Positions 7,633 through 17,120 are shown, counted from the first letter of the stretch. The stretch: 64,000 nucleotides of DNA from Pseudonocardia sediminis (GCF_004217185.1 NZ_SHKL01000001.1:6437405-6501404); one strand, 5' to 3'. The notes: generated by a model not told the origin, from the sequence alone. Numbers and translations are program-made.

Positions 7633-10542
7633 GTGATCCACGGGGGTGAGGTGGCGCACACCGACGAGGAGCCCGGGCCGGCCGCGCTGCGGATCGAGGT
7701 GCTCGGTGGCGTCCGGGCCACCCGCGGCGGGTCGGAGCTCAAGCTCGGCGGCCCGCGGGCCCGGTCGGTGCTGGCCGCACTCGTCGTCGCCCGAGGGCGT
7801 CCGACCAGCGAGGACGGCCTGATCGAGGCCGCGTGGGACGGCGATCCACCGCCCGCGGCGCGGCAGTCGCTGCACACCTACGTCGCCCGCCTGCGCGGCG
7901 AGCTGGAGCCGGGGCGTTCCGCGCGCGGCGAGGCCACCGTCCTGACCCGCACCCCGGCCGGCTACGCGCTGGCCCCGGCGGTGGCGGTGGACGCGTGGCG
8001 CTTCGGCGAGCTGGTCGCCCGCGGCGCCGAGGCCCTGCGCTCCGGCCGGCCGCACGAGGCCGTCGCGGCGCTGGACGAGGCGTTGTCGTCGTGGGCCGGC
8101 ACGCCCTACGGCGACCTGTCCGACCGCGCGTTCGTCCAGGCCGACGTCGCCGGGCTGACCGAACTGCACACGGCGGCGCGCGAGGACCGGGCCGCGGCCG
8201 GGCTGGCCGTCGGCGAGGACGCCGCGCTGCTGCCCGGGCTGGAGTCGCTGACCGCCGAGCACCCGCTGCGTGAGCGCGGCTGGGAGCTGCGCGCCCGGGC
8301 GCTCTACCGGTGCGGCCGACAGGCCGACGCGCTCGCCGCGCTCCGGGCCGCGCGCACCGTGCTGCTCGACGAGCTGGGCGTCGACCCGGGCCCGTCCCTG
8401 CAGCAGCTCGAACGCGCGGTCCTCGACCAGGACCCGTCGCTGGCGCACGCCGAACCCGCGCCGGCGGCGTCGGTCCCGGCTGCACAGCGACCGCCGTCGA
8501 ACCTGCCGGTGCCGCTCACCCCGCTGGTGGGCCGCGAGGCCGAGCTGGACGCCCTGCGGGCGGAGCTGGGCCGCAACCGGCTCGTCACGGTCGTCGGGCC
8601 CGGCGGGGTCGGCAAGACCCGGCTGGCGATCGACGCGGCCCGCCCGGACCCCGGCGCCGAGCAGAACGGCCCGTGGCTGGTGGAGCTGGCCGGACTCACC
8701 GAGCCGTCGCTGCTGGCCGTCACCGTCGCCGAGGCGCTCGGCGTCGTCACCGCACAGAACGCCGAGATGCTCGCCGCGATCCTGCGCGAGGCCTCGGTGC
8801 TCGTCGTCCTGGACAACTGCGAGCACGTGGCCGGCGCTGTCGCCGACCTGCTCACCGCGGTGCTGCCGCACTGCCCGGGGGTGCGGGTGCTGGCCACCAG
8901 CCGCGAGCCCCTCGACGTGCCCGGCGAGCAGCTCTTCGAGCTCGGGCCGCTGACCGGCACGTCCGACCCGGCCCAGCTGTTCGTCGACCGGGCGCGCGCG
9001 GTGGCGCCCCGCTGGGCCCCGACCGACGATGAGCTGGCCCACGTCACCGCGATCTGCCGCGAGCTCGACGGGCTCCCGCTGGCGATCGAGCTCGCCGCCG
9101 CGCGCAGCCGGTCGATGTCGGTCTCCGAGATCGCCGCCGGTCTCGACGACCGGTTCGCGCTCCTCGTCGGCGGCCCGCGGACGGCACCGGACCGCCACCG
9201 CAGCCTGGAGGCCTCGCTGTCGCTCTCCGTCGACGAGCTCGACCCCGACCGTCGACGGCTGTTCGCCCTGCTCAGCGCGTTCGCCGGCGGTTTCGACGCC
9301 GCCGCGGTCACGGCCGTCTCCGGCGGCTCCCCGGTCGCCACCGCGGACGGGCTGGCCGTGCTCGTCGCGAAGTCGCTGGTGACGGTCGACCTCACCGCGT
9401 CCGGGCCGCGCCGCCACCTCCTGCTGGAGACGTTGCGCAGCTACGGCGCCCGGATACAGACCAACGCCGAACGCGCCGACACGAGGGCCCGGCACCGGAC
9501 GTGGGTCCGCGACCTGGTGACCGAGGCCGACCGGAACTGGCTCGGCCCGGACGCGGTCACCTGGTTCGGGCGGGTCCGCACCGAGCAGGCCAACGTCCGG
9601 CTGGCGTTCGAGACCGCGCTCGCCGACGGCGACACCGACACCGCGCTGCGCCTGTCCGGGGCGATGGGCTGGTACTGGTACCGCACCGGCCGGATCGCCG
9701 AGGGGATCGGCTGGGCGAGCGCGGCGCTGGCCGCCGCCGGGCCGGACGCCGACCCCGAGGCCGTCGGGCTCGCCCACTTCGCGGCCGGGCCGCTGCAGTA
9801 CCTGGCCGGCGACGGCGAGGATGCGGCCGCGTCGATCGCCGCCGGACTGGCCGGGATGGACGCGACCCGCGAACCCACCAAGGTCACCCGCGGCCTGGCG
9901 TTCCAGGCCAACCTCGCCGGAGCCCACGACCCCGCCGCCGCACCCGCGCTGGCGCAACGCGCCCTGGAGACCGCACGGTCCCTCGGCGACGGGCCGGGGG
10001 AGGCCGAGTCGCTGATGACGCTGGGCATCATCGCCCGGCTCGGCGGGGCGAGCGACACCGCGATCGAGCTGCTCGACGCCTCCATCGCCGTCGCGCGCGT
10101 GGCCGGGCACGGCTTCGCCGAGGGCTCCTCGGCCTGGATCCGGGTCAAGACCCGGCTCGACCGCGGGGAGGTCGCGCAGGCCCTCGGCGAGGCCACCGCC
10201 GTCGTCCGGGCCTTCGGCGCCCAGCCGGACGTGACGTCCTGGCTGGTCGCGGTACACGTCCTGGGCGGCGCGCTGGGCGCGGCCGGGAAAGGCGAGGCGG
10301 GAGCCCGGCTGCTCGGCGCCGTCAGCGCGATCGGCGGCGATGTCGGTTTCCGGCCCGAGCAGATGGACCCGGCCGACTCCGAGCGCAACGTCAGGCTGGT
10401 CCGCGCCGCGCTGTCCGCCGAGCGGTACGCGACGGCGTTCTCGGCCGGGGTGGCCGGCGGGCGCGACACCGTCGCCGAGGTGCTGGCCGGGCTGGGTGCG
10501 GACCTGCAGGTCGTCGAGCGTTCCGAGGGCCGCACCGCCTGA
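7633..10542 (+). CDS. AfsR/SARP-family transcriptional regulator with NB-ARC ATPase
   Basis: 969 residues. Order of domains: OmpR-type winged helix (about 18-100, RARSVLAALVVARGRPTSED), bacterial transcriptional activator domain (about 108-255), NB-ARC type ATPase with P-loop VVGPGGVGKTRLA (about 320-332) and Walker B LVVLDNCEH (about 391), then a helical TPR-like C-terminal half. This is the AfsR layout: a DNA-binding activator gated by nucleotide and possibly by phosphorylation or ligand. The GTG start has no Shine-Dalgarno but lies seven bases from a good -10, so it is probably leaderless. No biosynthetic cluster is adjacent; the target is unknown. A nearby candidate is the DUF4333 lipoprotein gene downstream. 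Confidence 0.85.
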   Translation: MIHGGEVAHTDEEPGPAALRIEVLGGVRATRGGSELKLGGPRARSVLAALVVARGRPTSEDGLIEAAWDGDPPPAARQSLHTYVARLRGELEPGRSARGEATVLTRTPAGYALAPAVAVDAWRFGELVARGAEALRSGRPHEAVAALDEALSSWAGTPYGDLSDRAFVQADVAGLTELHTAAREDRAAAGLAVGEDAALLPGLESLTAEHPLRERGWELRARALYRCGRQADALAALRAARTVLLDELGVDPGPSLQQLERAVLDQDPSLAHAEPAPAASVPAAQRPPSNLPVPLTPLVGREAELDALRAELGRNRLVTVVGPGGVGKTRLAIDAARPDPGAEQNGPWLVELAGLTEPSLLAVTVAEALGVVTAQNAEMLAAILREASVLVVLDNCEHVAGAVADLLTAVLPHCPGVRVLATSREPLDVPGEQLFELGPLTGTSDPAQLFVDRARAVAPRWAPTDDELAHVTAICRELDGLPLAIELAAARSRSMSVSEIAAGLDDRFALLVGGPRTAPDRHRSLEASLSLSVDELDPDRRRLFALLSAFAGGFDAAAVTAVSGGSPVATADGLAVLVAKSLVTVDLTASGPRRHLLLETLRSYGARIQTNAERADTRARHRTWVRDLVTEADRNWLGPDAVTWFGRVRTEQANVRLAFETALADGDTDTALRLSGAMGWYWYRTGRIAEGIGWASAALAAAGPDADPEAVGLAHFAAGPLQYLAGDGEDAAASIAAGLAGMDATREPTKVTRGLAFQANLAGAHDPAAAPALAQRALETARSLGDGPGEAESLMTLGIIARLGGASDTAIELLDASIAVARVAGHGFAEGSSAWIRVKTRLDRGEVAQALGEATAVVRAFGAQPDVTSWLVAVHVLGGALGAAGKGEAGARLLGAVSAIGGDVGFRPEQMDPADSERNVRLVRAALSAERYATAFSAGVAGGRDTVAEVLAGLGADLQVVERSEGRTA

Positions 10543-10577
10543 GCACTTGCAACCGGTCGCCGGACCCCTGCAAGTGC
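10543..10577. terminator. Hairpin after the AfsR-like gene
   Basis: Arms GCACTTGCA (10543-10551) and TGCAAGTGC (10569-10577) are perfectly complementary and begin directly after the TGA of the regulator. A further partial TGCAAG copy follows at about 10590. It may terminate the regulator transcript or serve as a control site for the lipoprotein gene. Confidence 0.5.
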
Positions 10578-10692
10578 GGCCGGTCCGGCCTGCAAGCCGA
10601 TTGCCAGCGGTGCGGGCGAGTCTTCCTCTCGTCCGAGACACCGACCGGTTCACCAGGAACCGGAACGGCGGACACGACATCGAGGAGAAACC

Positions 10693-11235
10693 ATGTCCGC
10701 CACCGTCCGCATCGCCCGTCTCGCCCTGGCCGCCGGCGCCGCCGGTGCGCTCGTCCTGTCCACCTCCGCCTGCACGTCCCAGGTCCCGCGGGCCGACGTC
10801 GCCTCCACGATCGCGACCCAGTTCACCGCCAAGGGCGTCCCGATCGACGGCGGCACCGTGCTCTGCGCCGAGGACCTCCCCGCCAAGATCGGCCGCACGA
10901 TCACCTGCGAGTTCACCTCCGACGGCCAGCCGGTCGGGGCGGTGGCGACGGTCAGCGCGGTCGAGGGCGACACCGCGAAGTTCGACGTCGTCACGCAGGC
11001 CCGCGCCATCCCGAGCGCGGTGCTGGCGAAGAAGGTCGACGCCATCGTCACCGACCAGGTCGGCGTCGAGGTCCAGACCGCCACCTGCAACGGGGACCTG
11101 CAGCCCAGCGCCGGCGCCACCGCGCCCTGCACGATCACCTCGGACGGGGAGTCGATGGACGTCGTCACCACCGTCACCCAGGTCGACGGCGGAGAGGTGA
11201 ACTTCTCGATCGACGCCGCCGGCGACGCCCGGTGA
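10693..11235 (+). CDS. Lipoprotein with two DUF4333 domains
   Basis: 180 residues, ATG with AGGAG seven bases before it. A lipoprotein signal (basic start, hydrophobic stretch, SAC with Cys27) is followed by two copies of the small DUF4333 fold. Each copy has two cysteines in the pattern C-x7-G-x5-C (residues about 57-71 and 137-148), likely a disulfide in each. DUF4333 proteins are exported in actinobacteria and of unknown function. The gene follows the AfsR-like regulator and is closed by a strong hairpin shared with the convergent peroxidase gene. Confidence 0.8.
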   Translation: MSATVRIARLALAAGAAGALVLSTSACTSQVPRADVASTIATQFTAKGVPIDGGTVLCAEDLPAKIGRTITCEFTSDGQPVGAVATVSAVEGDTAKFDVVTQARAIPSAVLAKKVDAIVTDQVGVEVQTATCNGDLQPSAGATAPCTITSDGESMDVVTTVTQVDGGEVNFSIDAAGDAR

Positions 11236-11256
11236 CACCGCTCCCGCCGCACTCGC

Positions 11257-11291
11257 GGAGCGTCCGTGCCGCGGCACCGCACGGACGCTCC
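11257..11291. terminator. Bidirectional terminator between convergent genes
   Basis: 13-bp perfect arms GGAGCGTCCGTGC (11257-11269) and its complement (11279-11291) around a nine-base loop. Lies between the stops of the DUF4333 gene and the peroxidase gene. Confidence 0.85.
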
Positions 11292-11304
11292 ACGGGTGGC
11301 GGGA

Positions 11305-11886
11305 TCAGCGGGGCAGGCGGCCCATCAGGTAGAACTCCGGGTTCGGGCGCAGGGCCGTCAGGTGGGCCAGGCGGTTGGACATCGCGAACAGCGCGGTGAT
11401 CGCGCCGACGTCCCAGATCTCGTCCTCGGACAGGCCCGCGATCCGGGCGTCGTCGATCTCGGACTCGGTCAGCGCGGCCGAGTCGGTGGCGATCAGCAGG
11501 GCGAGGTCGACGATCGCCCGCTCGCGCGGCGAGAGCTCCACGCCGTACGGGTTGGTCGCCACCTTGTCCGCGATCTCGGCGTCCTTCGTCCGGACCCGCA
11601 GGATCGCCCCGTGCGCCACCACGCAGTACGTGCAGTGGTTCGCCCCGGACGTCGCCACGACGACCAGCTCGCGCTCGGCCTTGCTCAGTCCGTCGTTCGA
11701 GTCCATCAGCGCGTCGTGGTAGTCCAGGAACGCCCGCAGCTCGCGGGGGCGCCGGCCCAGCGCCCGGAACACGTTCGGGACGAAGCCCGACTTCTCCGCG
11801 ATGGCGGTGATCCGCTCGGCCAGGTCGGGCGGCAGATCCGCCGCCTCCACGTGCCCGAACCGGCTCACCTCGTGCTGCTCACCCAT
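11305..11886 (-). CDS. AhpD/carboxymuconolactone decarboxylase family peroxidase-related protein
   Basis: 193 residues from the ATG at 11884-11886. The all-helical AhpD-like core contains the redox motif NHCTYCVVAHGAIL (about residues 86-99), with the upstream glutamate in AERELVVVATSG and the histidine after CxxC that relay protons in AhpD. This identifies a thiol peroxidase-like protein of the 'peroxidase-related enzyme' subfamily; natural substrate unknown. The start is eight bases from TACCGT on the minus strand and lacks a ribosome-binding site, so it is probably leaderless. It is divergent from the DUF3024 gene. Confidence 0.85.
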   Translation of the reverse strand: MGEQHEVSRFGHVEAADLPPDLAERITAIAEKSGFVPNVFRALGRRPRELRAFLDYHDALMDSNDGLSKAERELVVVATSGANHCTYCVVAHGAILRVRTKDAEIADKVATNPYGVELSPRERAIVDLALLIATDSAALTESEIDDARIAGLSEDEIWDVGAITALFAMSNRLAHLTALRPNPEFYLMGRLPR

Positions 11887-11894
11887 ACCCGGAG

Positions 11895-11900
11895 ACGGTA
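11895..11900 (-). promoter_or_regulatory. Putative -10 element (TACCGT) of the peroxidase gene
   Basis: Minus-strand TACCGT eight bases before the ATG at 11886; no Shine-Dalgarno in the gap. Confidence 0.45.
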
Positions 11901-11950
11901 GTCGGTCCCGCTCTTCCCGGAGACCTCGCGATCGTGGACGATGTTCGCCC

Positions 11951-12292
11951 ATGAGCGTTCCCGAAGAGGTCCGGACCCGGCTCGCGACCTGGTGCTCCGA
12001 CCTGGTCGGCGACCACGAGCAGGGACGACGGCGGATCGGCTACACCACGACCGGCTCCACCATCACGATCCTGGACCGGCGCCCGCCCACGTTCCCCGAG
12101 CTGGGGGCGGCGTGGTCGTCGACGGCGCTGGCCCAGCTCCGGGTGGACACCCCGGAACCGGGGCGCTGGTCGCTGTTCCTCCCGGGGCGCGAGCCGGAGT
12201 CGCGGTGGGAACGCCAGGAGCCCTGCGCCGACGACCCGTTCGTCCTGCTGGAGCGGATCGAGGGCGCCATCCGCTCGGTCGGCCCCGGCTGA
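11951..12292 (+). CDS. DUF3024 family protein
   Basis: 113 residues, ATG at 11951. The pattern of a short N-terminal helix (VRTRLATWCSD), a strand with TTTGSTITILDRRPP, an aromatic-rich middle (AAWSSTALAQLRV) and WSLFLPGREPESRWER followed by a C-terminal helix matches the DUF3024 family, whose members are about 110 residues and uncharacterised. No ribosome-binding site is evident. The gene ends 23 bases from the convergent gene at 12316. The family call rests on my recognition of this pattern. Confidence 0.65.
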   Translation: MSVPEEVRTRLATWCSDLVGDHEQGRRRIGYTTTGSTITILDRRPPTFPELGAAWSSTALAQLRVDTPEPGRWSLFLPGREPESRWERQEPCADDPFVLLERIEGAIRSVGPG

Positions 12293-12315
12293 GCCGGACG
12301 TCCCGAGCGCGTCGG

Positions 12316-14196
12316 TCAGTCCTCGCCGCGAGCGCTGTTCTGCGCCGGGATCGCGACCGGGTCCGCGTCGTCGGCCGTGGCCTCCTGAACAACACCGGTG
12401 CGTCCCCGCAGGAACCGTGCCGAGGCCTGGTTGAGCACCTCGAGCAGGGTGGTCCCGGACGTCGCCCGCCGCTCCTCGCCGACGACCGCGACCATCCGCG
12501 GCGCGACGGCGGTCAGCAGCAGCGCGTCCGCCGAGAGCGCCCCGGCCCCGAGGACGACGACCAGGTCGGCGCTGTCCGCCGCCGGCAGGGCGGAGAGCAG
12601 CGTGTCCGAGCCGGCGAAGCAGAGCAGCCCGTAACCGCCCCCGCGGGCCCCGCTCGCCGCGGCCCAGGCGTCCGAGAGCGCGGGCGCGTCGGTGCGCAGG
12701 CGGGCCAGCAGCTCGTCGCACGCATGCTGGTCGGCGGCGTCGCGACGGGCGGCCTCCAGCTCGTCGAGGGCCTCGCCGTAGGCGTCGGCGTCGTGTGCCC
12801 GCAGCGCCGCGACCGCGCGCTCGTGCTCGGGCGCCATCGCCCGCGCCGGCACGACGACGGCCAGCTCGTCGGCCTGGCGGTCGAGCTCGTCGGCGGCCTC
12901 GGCCGGGTCGCCGTGCTCGTCGTAGTCGACGATCGCGCGGGCGACCCGCTCGGCCGCGGTCAGGTCCGGGACCACGACCGGCGAGCCCTGCTGCAGGAAC
13001 AGCACGTCGTGACGCAGTGCCCCAACCGACCGGGCCGCGGCGGCGCCGACGTCGAGGGCGTCGATCAGCTCGCGGAGGTCGTTCGGGCCGTGCGGGGTGG
13101 GGATCGCGAGCACCTGGCAGAGCCGCTCGATCTCGTGGTGGCGCCCGGCCAGGTCCAGGTGGAACGCGACCGCCCCGACGTCCTGCGCCGACTGCGGCAC
13201 CGCGCCGCCGACCCGGAAGCGGCTCAGCACCGGCTGGGCCTCCCGCTGCGCGGCCGGGCGGAAGTAGCTGCGGCTGCGCCCGCCCTCGGTCAGGAAGTAG
13301 AGGTACTCCCGGACGACCACGACGGCGTCGTCCGGGACCGGGCCCGTCTCGACGACCTCGGGTCCGCCGGAGAACCGCTCGAGGCCGTCGCGCTGCTGCG
13401 CGGCGAGGCTCTGCAGCTGCTCGTACTCGGCGCGGTGCACGTTGTGCACCAGCTGGTAGACCGCCGGGCGCAGCCAGCCCACGTGCGGGGAGGCGTTCAG
13501 CCCGCCGACCGTGCGTCCCACGCACCGTCCGACGGCGGTGACCGCGGCGCGGCGCTCGGCGTCGAGGTCGCGCAGCAGCGACGGCAGGACGCGGGCCTCC
13601 TCGGCGTCGGCTCCGTCGACGGTGCGTGCCGCGCGCGCGCAGCACCCGGCGATGTCCTCGCGGGCCGGGAGGACGTCGGCCGCGGGCAGCTCCTGACGTC
13701 CCCGGATCCGCCGGTCCGGCGTCGACGTGGCGAGCAGGCGTCGCAGACGACGCAGCTCCGCCGGGTCGAGCGAGGGCAGCTCCTCGACGGCGTATGCGGC
13801 CAGCGCCGCGGGCAGCCGTCCGCGCAGGGCGCGCGGGACACCGGGGTCCGCCGCCGTGACGACGACCCGCATCCCGCGCCCGAGCAGTGCCCCCAGCGCC
13901 TCGACGAGCTCGTCGTCGGACGCGCCGGACAGCACGACCAGTCCCTCCTCGGCGACGACCGAGGCCGGTGTCTCCGGCTCGTCGTCCGAGCGGCGCGGGC
14001 GCGGGGGCAGCGGCGTGTTCAGCGACAGCGCGAGGCGGCGCAGACCGGCGGGGATCCGCCCGGCCCGCACGTCCTCGGCGATCCGTGTGCGTGCCGCCCG
14101 CAACGCCGCACCGGCTCGGCCGGTGGCGGCGAGCCGGTCGGTGAACGCGACGAGCGACTCCTGGTCCAGACCGTCGGACACCCGTACATCGAGCAC
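12316..14196 (-). CDS. Large uncharacterised protein with degenerate helicase-like segment
   Basis: 626 residues if the GTG at 14196 is used, which lies ten bases after GGAGG; a GTG nine bases upstream is almost on top of the site. Hydrophilic, Ala/Arg/Asp-rich, no signal peptide or membrane segment. Near residue 90, GLVVLSGASDDELVEALG is placed like a first ATPase strand but lacks a Walker lysine. Near the C-terminus, SADLVVVLGAGALSADALLL is followed by VAVVGEERRATSGTTLLEVL. This resembles helicase motif II and the GD-x-x-Q motif of superfamily 1 helicases but without the DE box. I infer a catalytically dead SF1-like protein; I do not recognise a named family. It stands alone. Confidence 0.5.
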   Translation of the reverse strand: MLDVRVSDGLDQESLVAFTDRLAATGRAGAALRAARTRIAEDVRAGRIPAGLRRLALSLNTPLPPRPRRSDDEPETPASVVAEEGLVVLSGASDDELVEALGALLGRGMRVVVTAADPGVPRALRGRLPAALAAYAVEELPSLDPAELRRLRRLLATSTPDRRIRGRQELPAADVLPAREDIAGCCARAARTVDGADAEEARVLPSLLRDLDAERRAAVTAVGRCVGRTVGGLNASPHVGWLRPAVYQLVHNVHRAEYEQLQSLAAQQRDGLERFSGGPEVVETGPVPDDAVVVVREYLYFLTEGGRSRSYFRPAAQREAQPVLSRFRVGGAVPQSAQDVGAVAFHLDLAGRHHEIERLCQVLAIPTPHGPNDLRELIDALDVGAAAARSVGALRHDVLFLQQGSPVVVPDLTAAERVARAIVDYDEHGDPAEAADELDRQADELAVVVPARAMAPEHERAVAALRAHDADAYGEALDELEAARRDAADQHACDELLARLRTDAPALSDAWAAASGARGGGYGLLCFAGSDTLLSALPAADSADLVVVLGAGALSADALLLTAVAPRMVAVVGEERRATSGTTLLEVLNQASARFLRGRTGVVQEATADDADPVAIPAQNSARGED

Positions 14197-14544
14197 CTTC
14201 GTCACACCTCCGCTGCGCCGTCGTACACGGGACGACGCTCACGGCATGTATCGCCGGGGATCGTCCGGTGTTCCGTCGCGGGGGCACGACGGGGAGTTGT
14301 CCGGCCGTCCGCCGTCACACACCGCGACGACGGAGCGTCCGATCGGAGCACCGTGGGGACGATCCTGAACCCCGGCGCACCGGAACGTGAGTCCCGCGCC
14401 GAGGCTACCTGTCCCACAACACGATCCCGATGATCTGCGACGATCCGGAATCGACGCCACCCGGCCGGCCGTACGGCACGCCGCAGAGTCATCACTCTGC
14501 GCTCTTGCCTGGTCCGATCGAGTGAAAACACCACCCGACCCACC
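14197..14544. other. Intergenic region between ybdD and the large unknown gene
   Basis: Contains the hairpin at 14482-14501 near the ybdD end and presumably the promoter of the leftward gene. No convincing small gene or RNA seen. Confidence 0.4.
14482..14501 (-). terminator. Hairpin after the cstA-ybdD transcript
   Basis: CGCAGAGT (14482-14489), loop CATC, ACTCTGCG (14494-14501): eight perfect pairs, 43 bases past the ybdD stop. Confidence 0.5.
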
Positions 14545-14733
14545 TCAGCAGCACCGTGCGGTGGGGTTCCGGTCCTGCCGATCGGTGCGCTCGCGCCAGA
14601 ACTCCCGCTCGCTCCGGACCGGCTCCCCGGGGTGGTGCGCGGCCTGGTGCGCCAGGTAGTTCTCGTAGTCGCGCTCGCCTGCCATCTCCCGCACCAGCTG
14701 CCAGGCCGACGAGAGCCGCTCCCGCACGCTCAC
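14545..14733 (-). CDS. YbdD/YjiX family small protein, CstA partner
   Basis: 62 residues. The GTG start overlaps the cstA stop by four bases (GTGA), so it is translationally coupled to cstA. The sequence holds DYENYLAHQAAHHPGEPV and the ending REFWRERTDR, the signature of the DUF466 (YbdD/YjiX) family that almost always follows cstA or btsT. These small proteins are needed for pyruvate transport by the CstA-type carriers in enterobacteria; the same job is inferred here. It is cytoplasmic with no membrane segment. Confidence 0.85.
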   Translation of the reverse strand: MSVRERLSSAWQLVREMAGERDYENYLAHQAAHHPGEPVRSEREFWRERTDRQDRNPTARCC

Positions 14734-16931
14734 GTCCCGCTCCGTCCCGTCCCGGTCCCGGCGAGCTCACGGGCGTGCTCGCGCTCCTCGCGGGTGGGCA
14801 CCAGACCAGACGGCGCCCAGATCTCCGAGCGCACGAACGCGTCCTCGGAGCCGCTCGACAGCGTCCGGCCCTGCAGGGCTGCGACCCACACCCGGACCGA
14901 GTCCGCCAGCACGATCAGGATCAGCACCGCGAACAGCGCCGTCAGGGCGGTGGTCACCGTCGAGTTGAACACCACCCGCTCCATGGCCTCGACCGTCTTG
15001 GCCGAGCCGAGGCTCGTCTTCCCGGCGTCGAGTGCGTCCTGGTACTGCGTGCGCTGCGCCCAGAAACCCAGCTTGGGGTTGCCCGAGAAGATCTTCTGGA
15101 AGCTCGCCGTGAGCGTCACGACGGCGTCGAAGGCCAGCGGCACGAGCGTGATCCAGGCGTACTTCGCCCGTCCGGACTTGATCATCAGAGTGGTGCAGAC
15201 GGCCAGCGCGACGGCGGCGAGCAGCTGGTTCGCGATCCCGAACAGCGGGAACAGCTGGTTGATCCCGCCGAGGGGGTCGTTGACGCCGGAGTAGAGCAGG
15301 TAGCCCCACAGGCCGACGATCACCGCACTCGCGCTCCACGCGGCCGGCTTCCACGACGTGTCCTTGTAGCGCGGCCAGACGAGGCCGACCGTGTCCTGCA
15401 GCATGAAGCGACCGACGCGGGTGCCGGCGTCCACCGTGGTCAGGATGAACAGCGCCTCGAACATGATCGCGAAGTGGTACCAGAACGCCCGCAGCGCGTC
15501 CCCGCCGAAGACCTCGGAGAGGATGTTCGACAGGCCCACGGCCAGCGTCGGCGCGCCGCCGGTGCGTCCGACGAGCGTCTGCTCCTCGACGGCCTGCGCC
15601 GCCGCGGCCAGCTCGGCGGGGGTGATCTGGAAGCCGATGTTCGACACCGCCGCCGAGGCCGACTCCAGCGTCGGGCCGAGCACCGTCGCCGGCATGTTCA
15701 TCGCGAAGTAGAGCCCGGGGTCGATGATGCAGGCCGCGACCAGGGCCATGATCGCCACGAACGACTCGGTGAGCATCGCCCCGTAGCCGATCACCCGGAC
15801 CTGGGACTCCTTCTGGATCAGCTTCGGCGTCGTTCCGGAGGCGACCAGGGCGTGGAAGCCGGACAGCGCACCGCAGGCGATCGTGATGAACACGAACGGG
15901 AACAGCGACCCGGCCGTCACCGGGCCCGCGCCGTTGGACGCGAACTGGGTGAACGCCGGCAGCTGCAGCGACGGCCACGCGACCAGGATCGACACGGCCA
16001 GCAGCACCACCACGCCGATCTTCATGAAGCTCGACAGGTAGTCGCGCGGCGCGAGCAGCATCCAGACCGGCAGCACCGAGGCGACGAAGCCGTAGATCAC
16101 CAGGGCGAGCGTGAGCTGGTTGCCGGACAGCGTGAACGTCTCGGCCAGGCCGGACTCCTGCACCCAGCCACCGGACACGATGGCCAGCAGCAGCAGCACG
16201 ACGCCGATCGTGGAGACCTCGAGGATCTTCCCCGGCCGCATGTACCGCAGGTAGAAGCCCATGAACAGCGCGATCGGGATCGTCATGGCCAGCGAGAACG
16301 TGCCCCACGGCGAGTCCGAGAGCGCCTGCACGATGACGAGCGCGAGCACCGCCAGCAGGATGATCATGATCGCCAGCACGGCGATCATCGCGGCGATGCC
16401 GCCGATCGGCCCGATCTCCTCGCGGGCCATCTGGCCCAGGCTGCGCCCGCCGCGGCGGGTGGAGAAGAACAGCGTGACCATGTCCTGCACGGCCCCGGCG
16501 AAGATGACGCCGAGGATGATCCACAGCGTGCCGGGCAGGTAGCCCAGCTGCGCGGCCAACACCGGCCCGACCAGGGGCCCGGCTCCGGCGATCGCGGCGA
16601 AGTGGTGCCCGAACAGCACGCGGCGGTCGGTGGGCTGGTAGTCCTGCCCGTCGTTGACGCGCTCGGCCGGGGTCGCCCGGGTGTCGTCGACGCGCAGCGC
16701 CTTGTAGGCGATGAAGCGCGAGTAGAAGCGGTAGGCGATCGCGTACGAGGCGACGGCGGCGAACACCAGCCAGGCCGCGGAGACGTCCTCGCCGCGGGAG
16801 ATCGCGACGATCCCCCAGGCCAACGCTCCGAAAAGCGCGACCGCGGTCCAGATCGCGATCTGCTTCGGGTCCCGTCGACGGCGGCTCGGCGCCGGGCCGT
16901 CGGGTTCTCTCGGCTTCTCGGTTGTGACCAC
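14730..16931 (-). CDS. cstA: CstA family carbon-starvation pyruvate/peptide transporter
   Basis: 733 residues from a GTG at 16929-16931 with GGGGG seven bases upstream; an in-frame start 69 bases earlier adds an Arg-rich run and is less likely. The protein has many hydrophobic helices and the CstA landmarks YRFYSRFIAYKALRVDDTRA, VLFGHHFAAIAGAGPLVGPV and FHALVASGTTPKLI. The family takes up pyruvate (and was first linked to peptide uptake) during carbon limitation. Here it lies just downstream of PEP carboxykinase on the same strand, separated by a hairpin, and is followed by its small partner ybdD. Both functions suit growth on organic acids. Confidence 0.9.
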   Translation of the reverse strand: MVTTEKPREPDGPAPSRRRRDPKQIAIWTAVALFGALAWGIVAISRGEDVSAAWLVFAAVASYAIAYRFYSRFIAYKALRVDDTRATPAERVNDGQDYQPTDRRVLFGHHFAAIAGAGPLVGPVLAAQLGYLPGTLWIILGVIFAGAVQDMVTLFFSTRRGGRSLGQMAREEIGPIGGIAAMIAVLAIMIILLAVLALVIVQALSDSPWGTFSLAMTIPIALFMGFYLRYMRPGKILEVSTIGVVLLLLAIVSGGWVQESGLAETFTLSGNQLTLALVIYGFVASVLPVWMLLAPRDYLSSFMKIGVVVLLAVSILVAWPSLQLPAFTQFASNGAGPVTAGSLFPFVFITIACGALSGFHALVASGTTPKLIQKESQVRVIGYGAMLTESFVAIMALVAACIIDPGLYFAMNMPATVLGPTLESASAAVSNIGFQITPAELAAAAQAVEEQTLVGRTGGAPTLAVGLSNILSEVFGGDALRAFWYHFAIMFEALFILTTVDAGTRVGRFMLQDTVGLVWPRYKDTSWKPAAWSASAVIVGLWGYLLYSGVNDPLGGINQLFPLFGIANQLLAAVALAVCTTLMIKSGRAKYAWITLVPLAFDAVVTLTASFQKIFSGNPKLGFWAQRTQYQDALDAGKTSLGSAKTVEAMERVVFNSTVTTALTALFAVLILIVLADSVRVWVAALQGRTLSSGSEDAFVRSEIWAPSGLVPTREEREHARELAGTGTGRSGT

Positions 16932-17052
16932 GGCGCGACCCCCATCGTGCAGCCGACGCCGGCGGTGGCGTCGGTCCCGCAGGGAGGTTAGGTCGCGCAA
17001 CGAGCCTTGTCACCGTTCCGTGGCGCCCGGACGGGTTGCGGTCCGGACACGG

Positions 17053-17089
17053 CACCGGCCCGCCACCCACGTGGGGTGACGGGCCGGTG
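17053..17089 (-). terminator. Hairpin after pckG
   Basis: Arms CACCGGCCCG (17053-17062) and CGGGCCGGTG (17080-17089) with further pairing of CCACCCAC and GTGGGGTG inside. Thirty-two bases past the pckG stop. Confidence 0.75.
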
Positions 17090-17120
17090 ATCGGGACCGG
17101 TGTCGTCCGGCCCGCTCGTG

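Noticed and set aside
7615..11277. 1220-codon leftward open frame opposite the AfsR-like and DUF4333 genes
   Set aside because: A shadow of high-GC coding on the other strand; the composition is Arg/Gly/Gln-rich with no domain, and the plus-strand genes have clear families.
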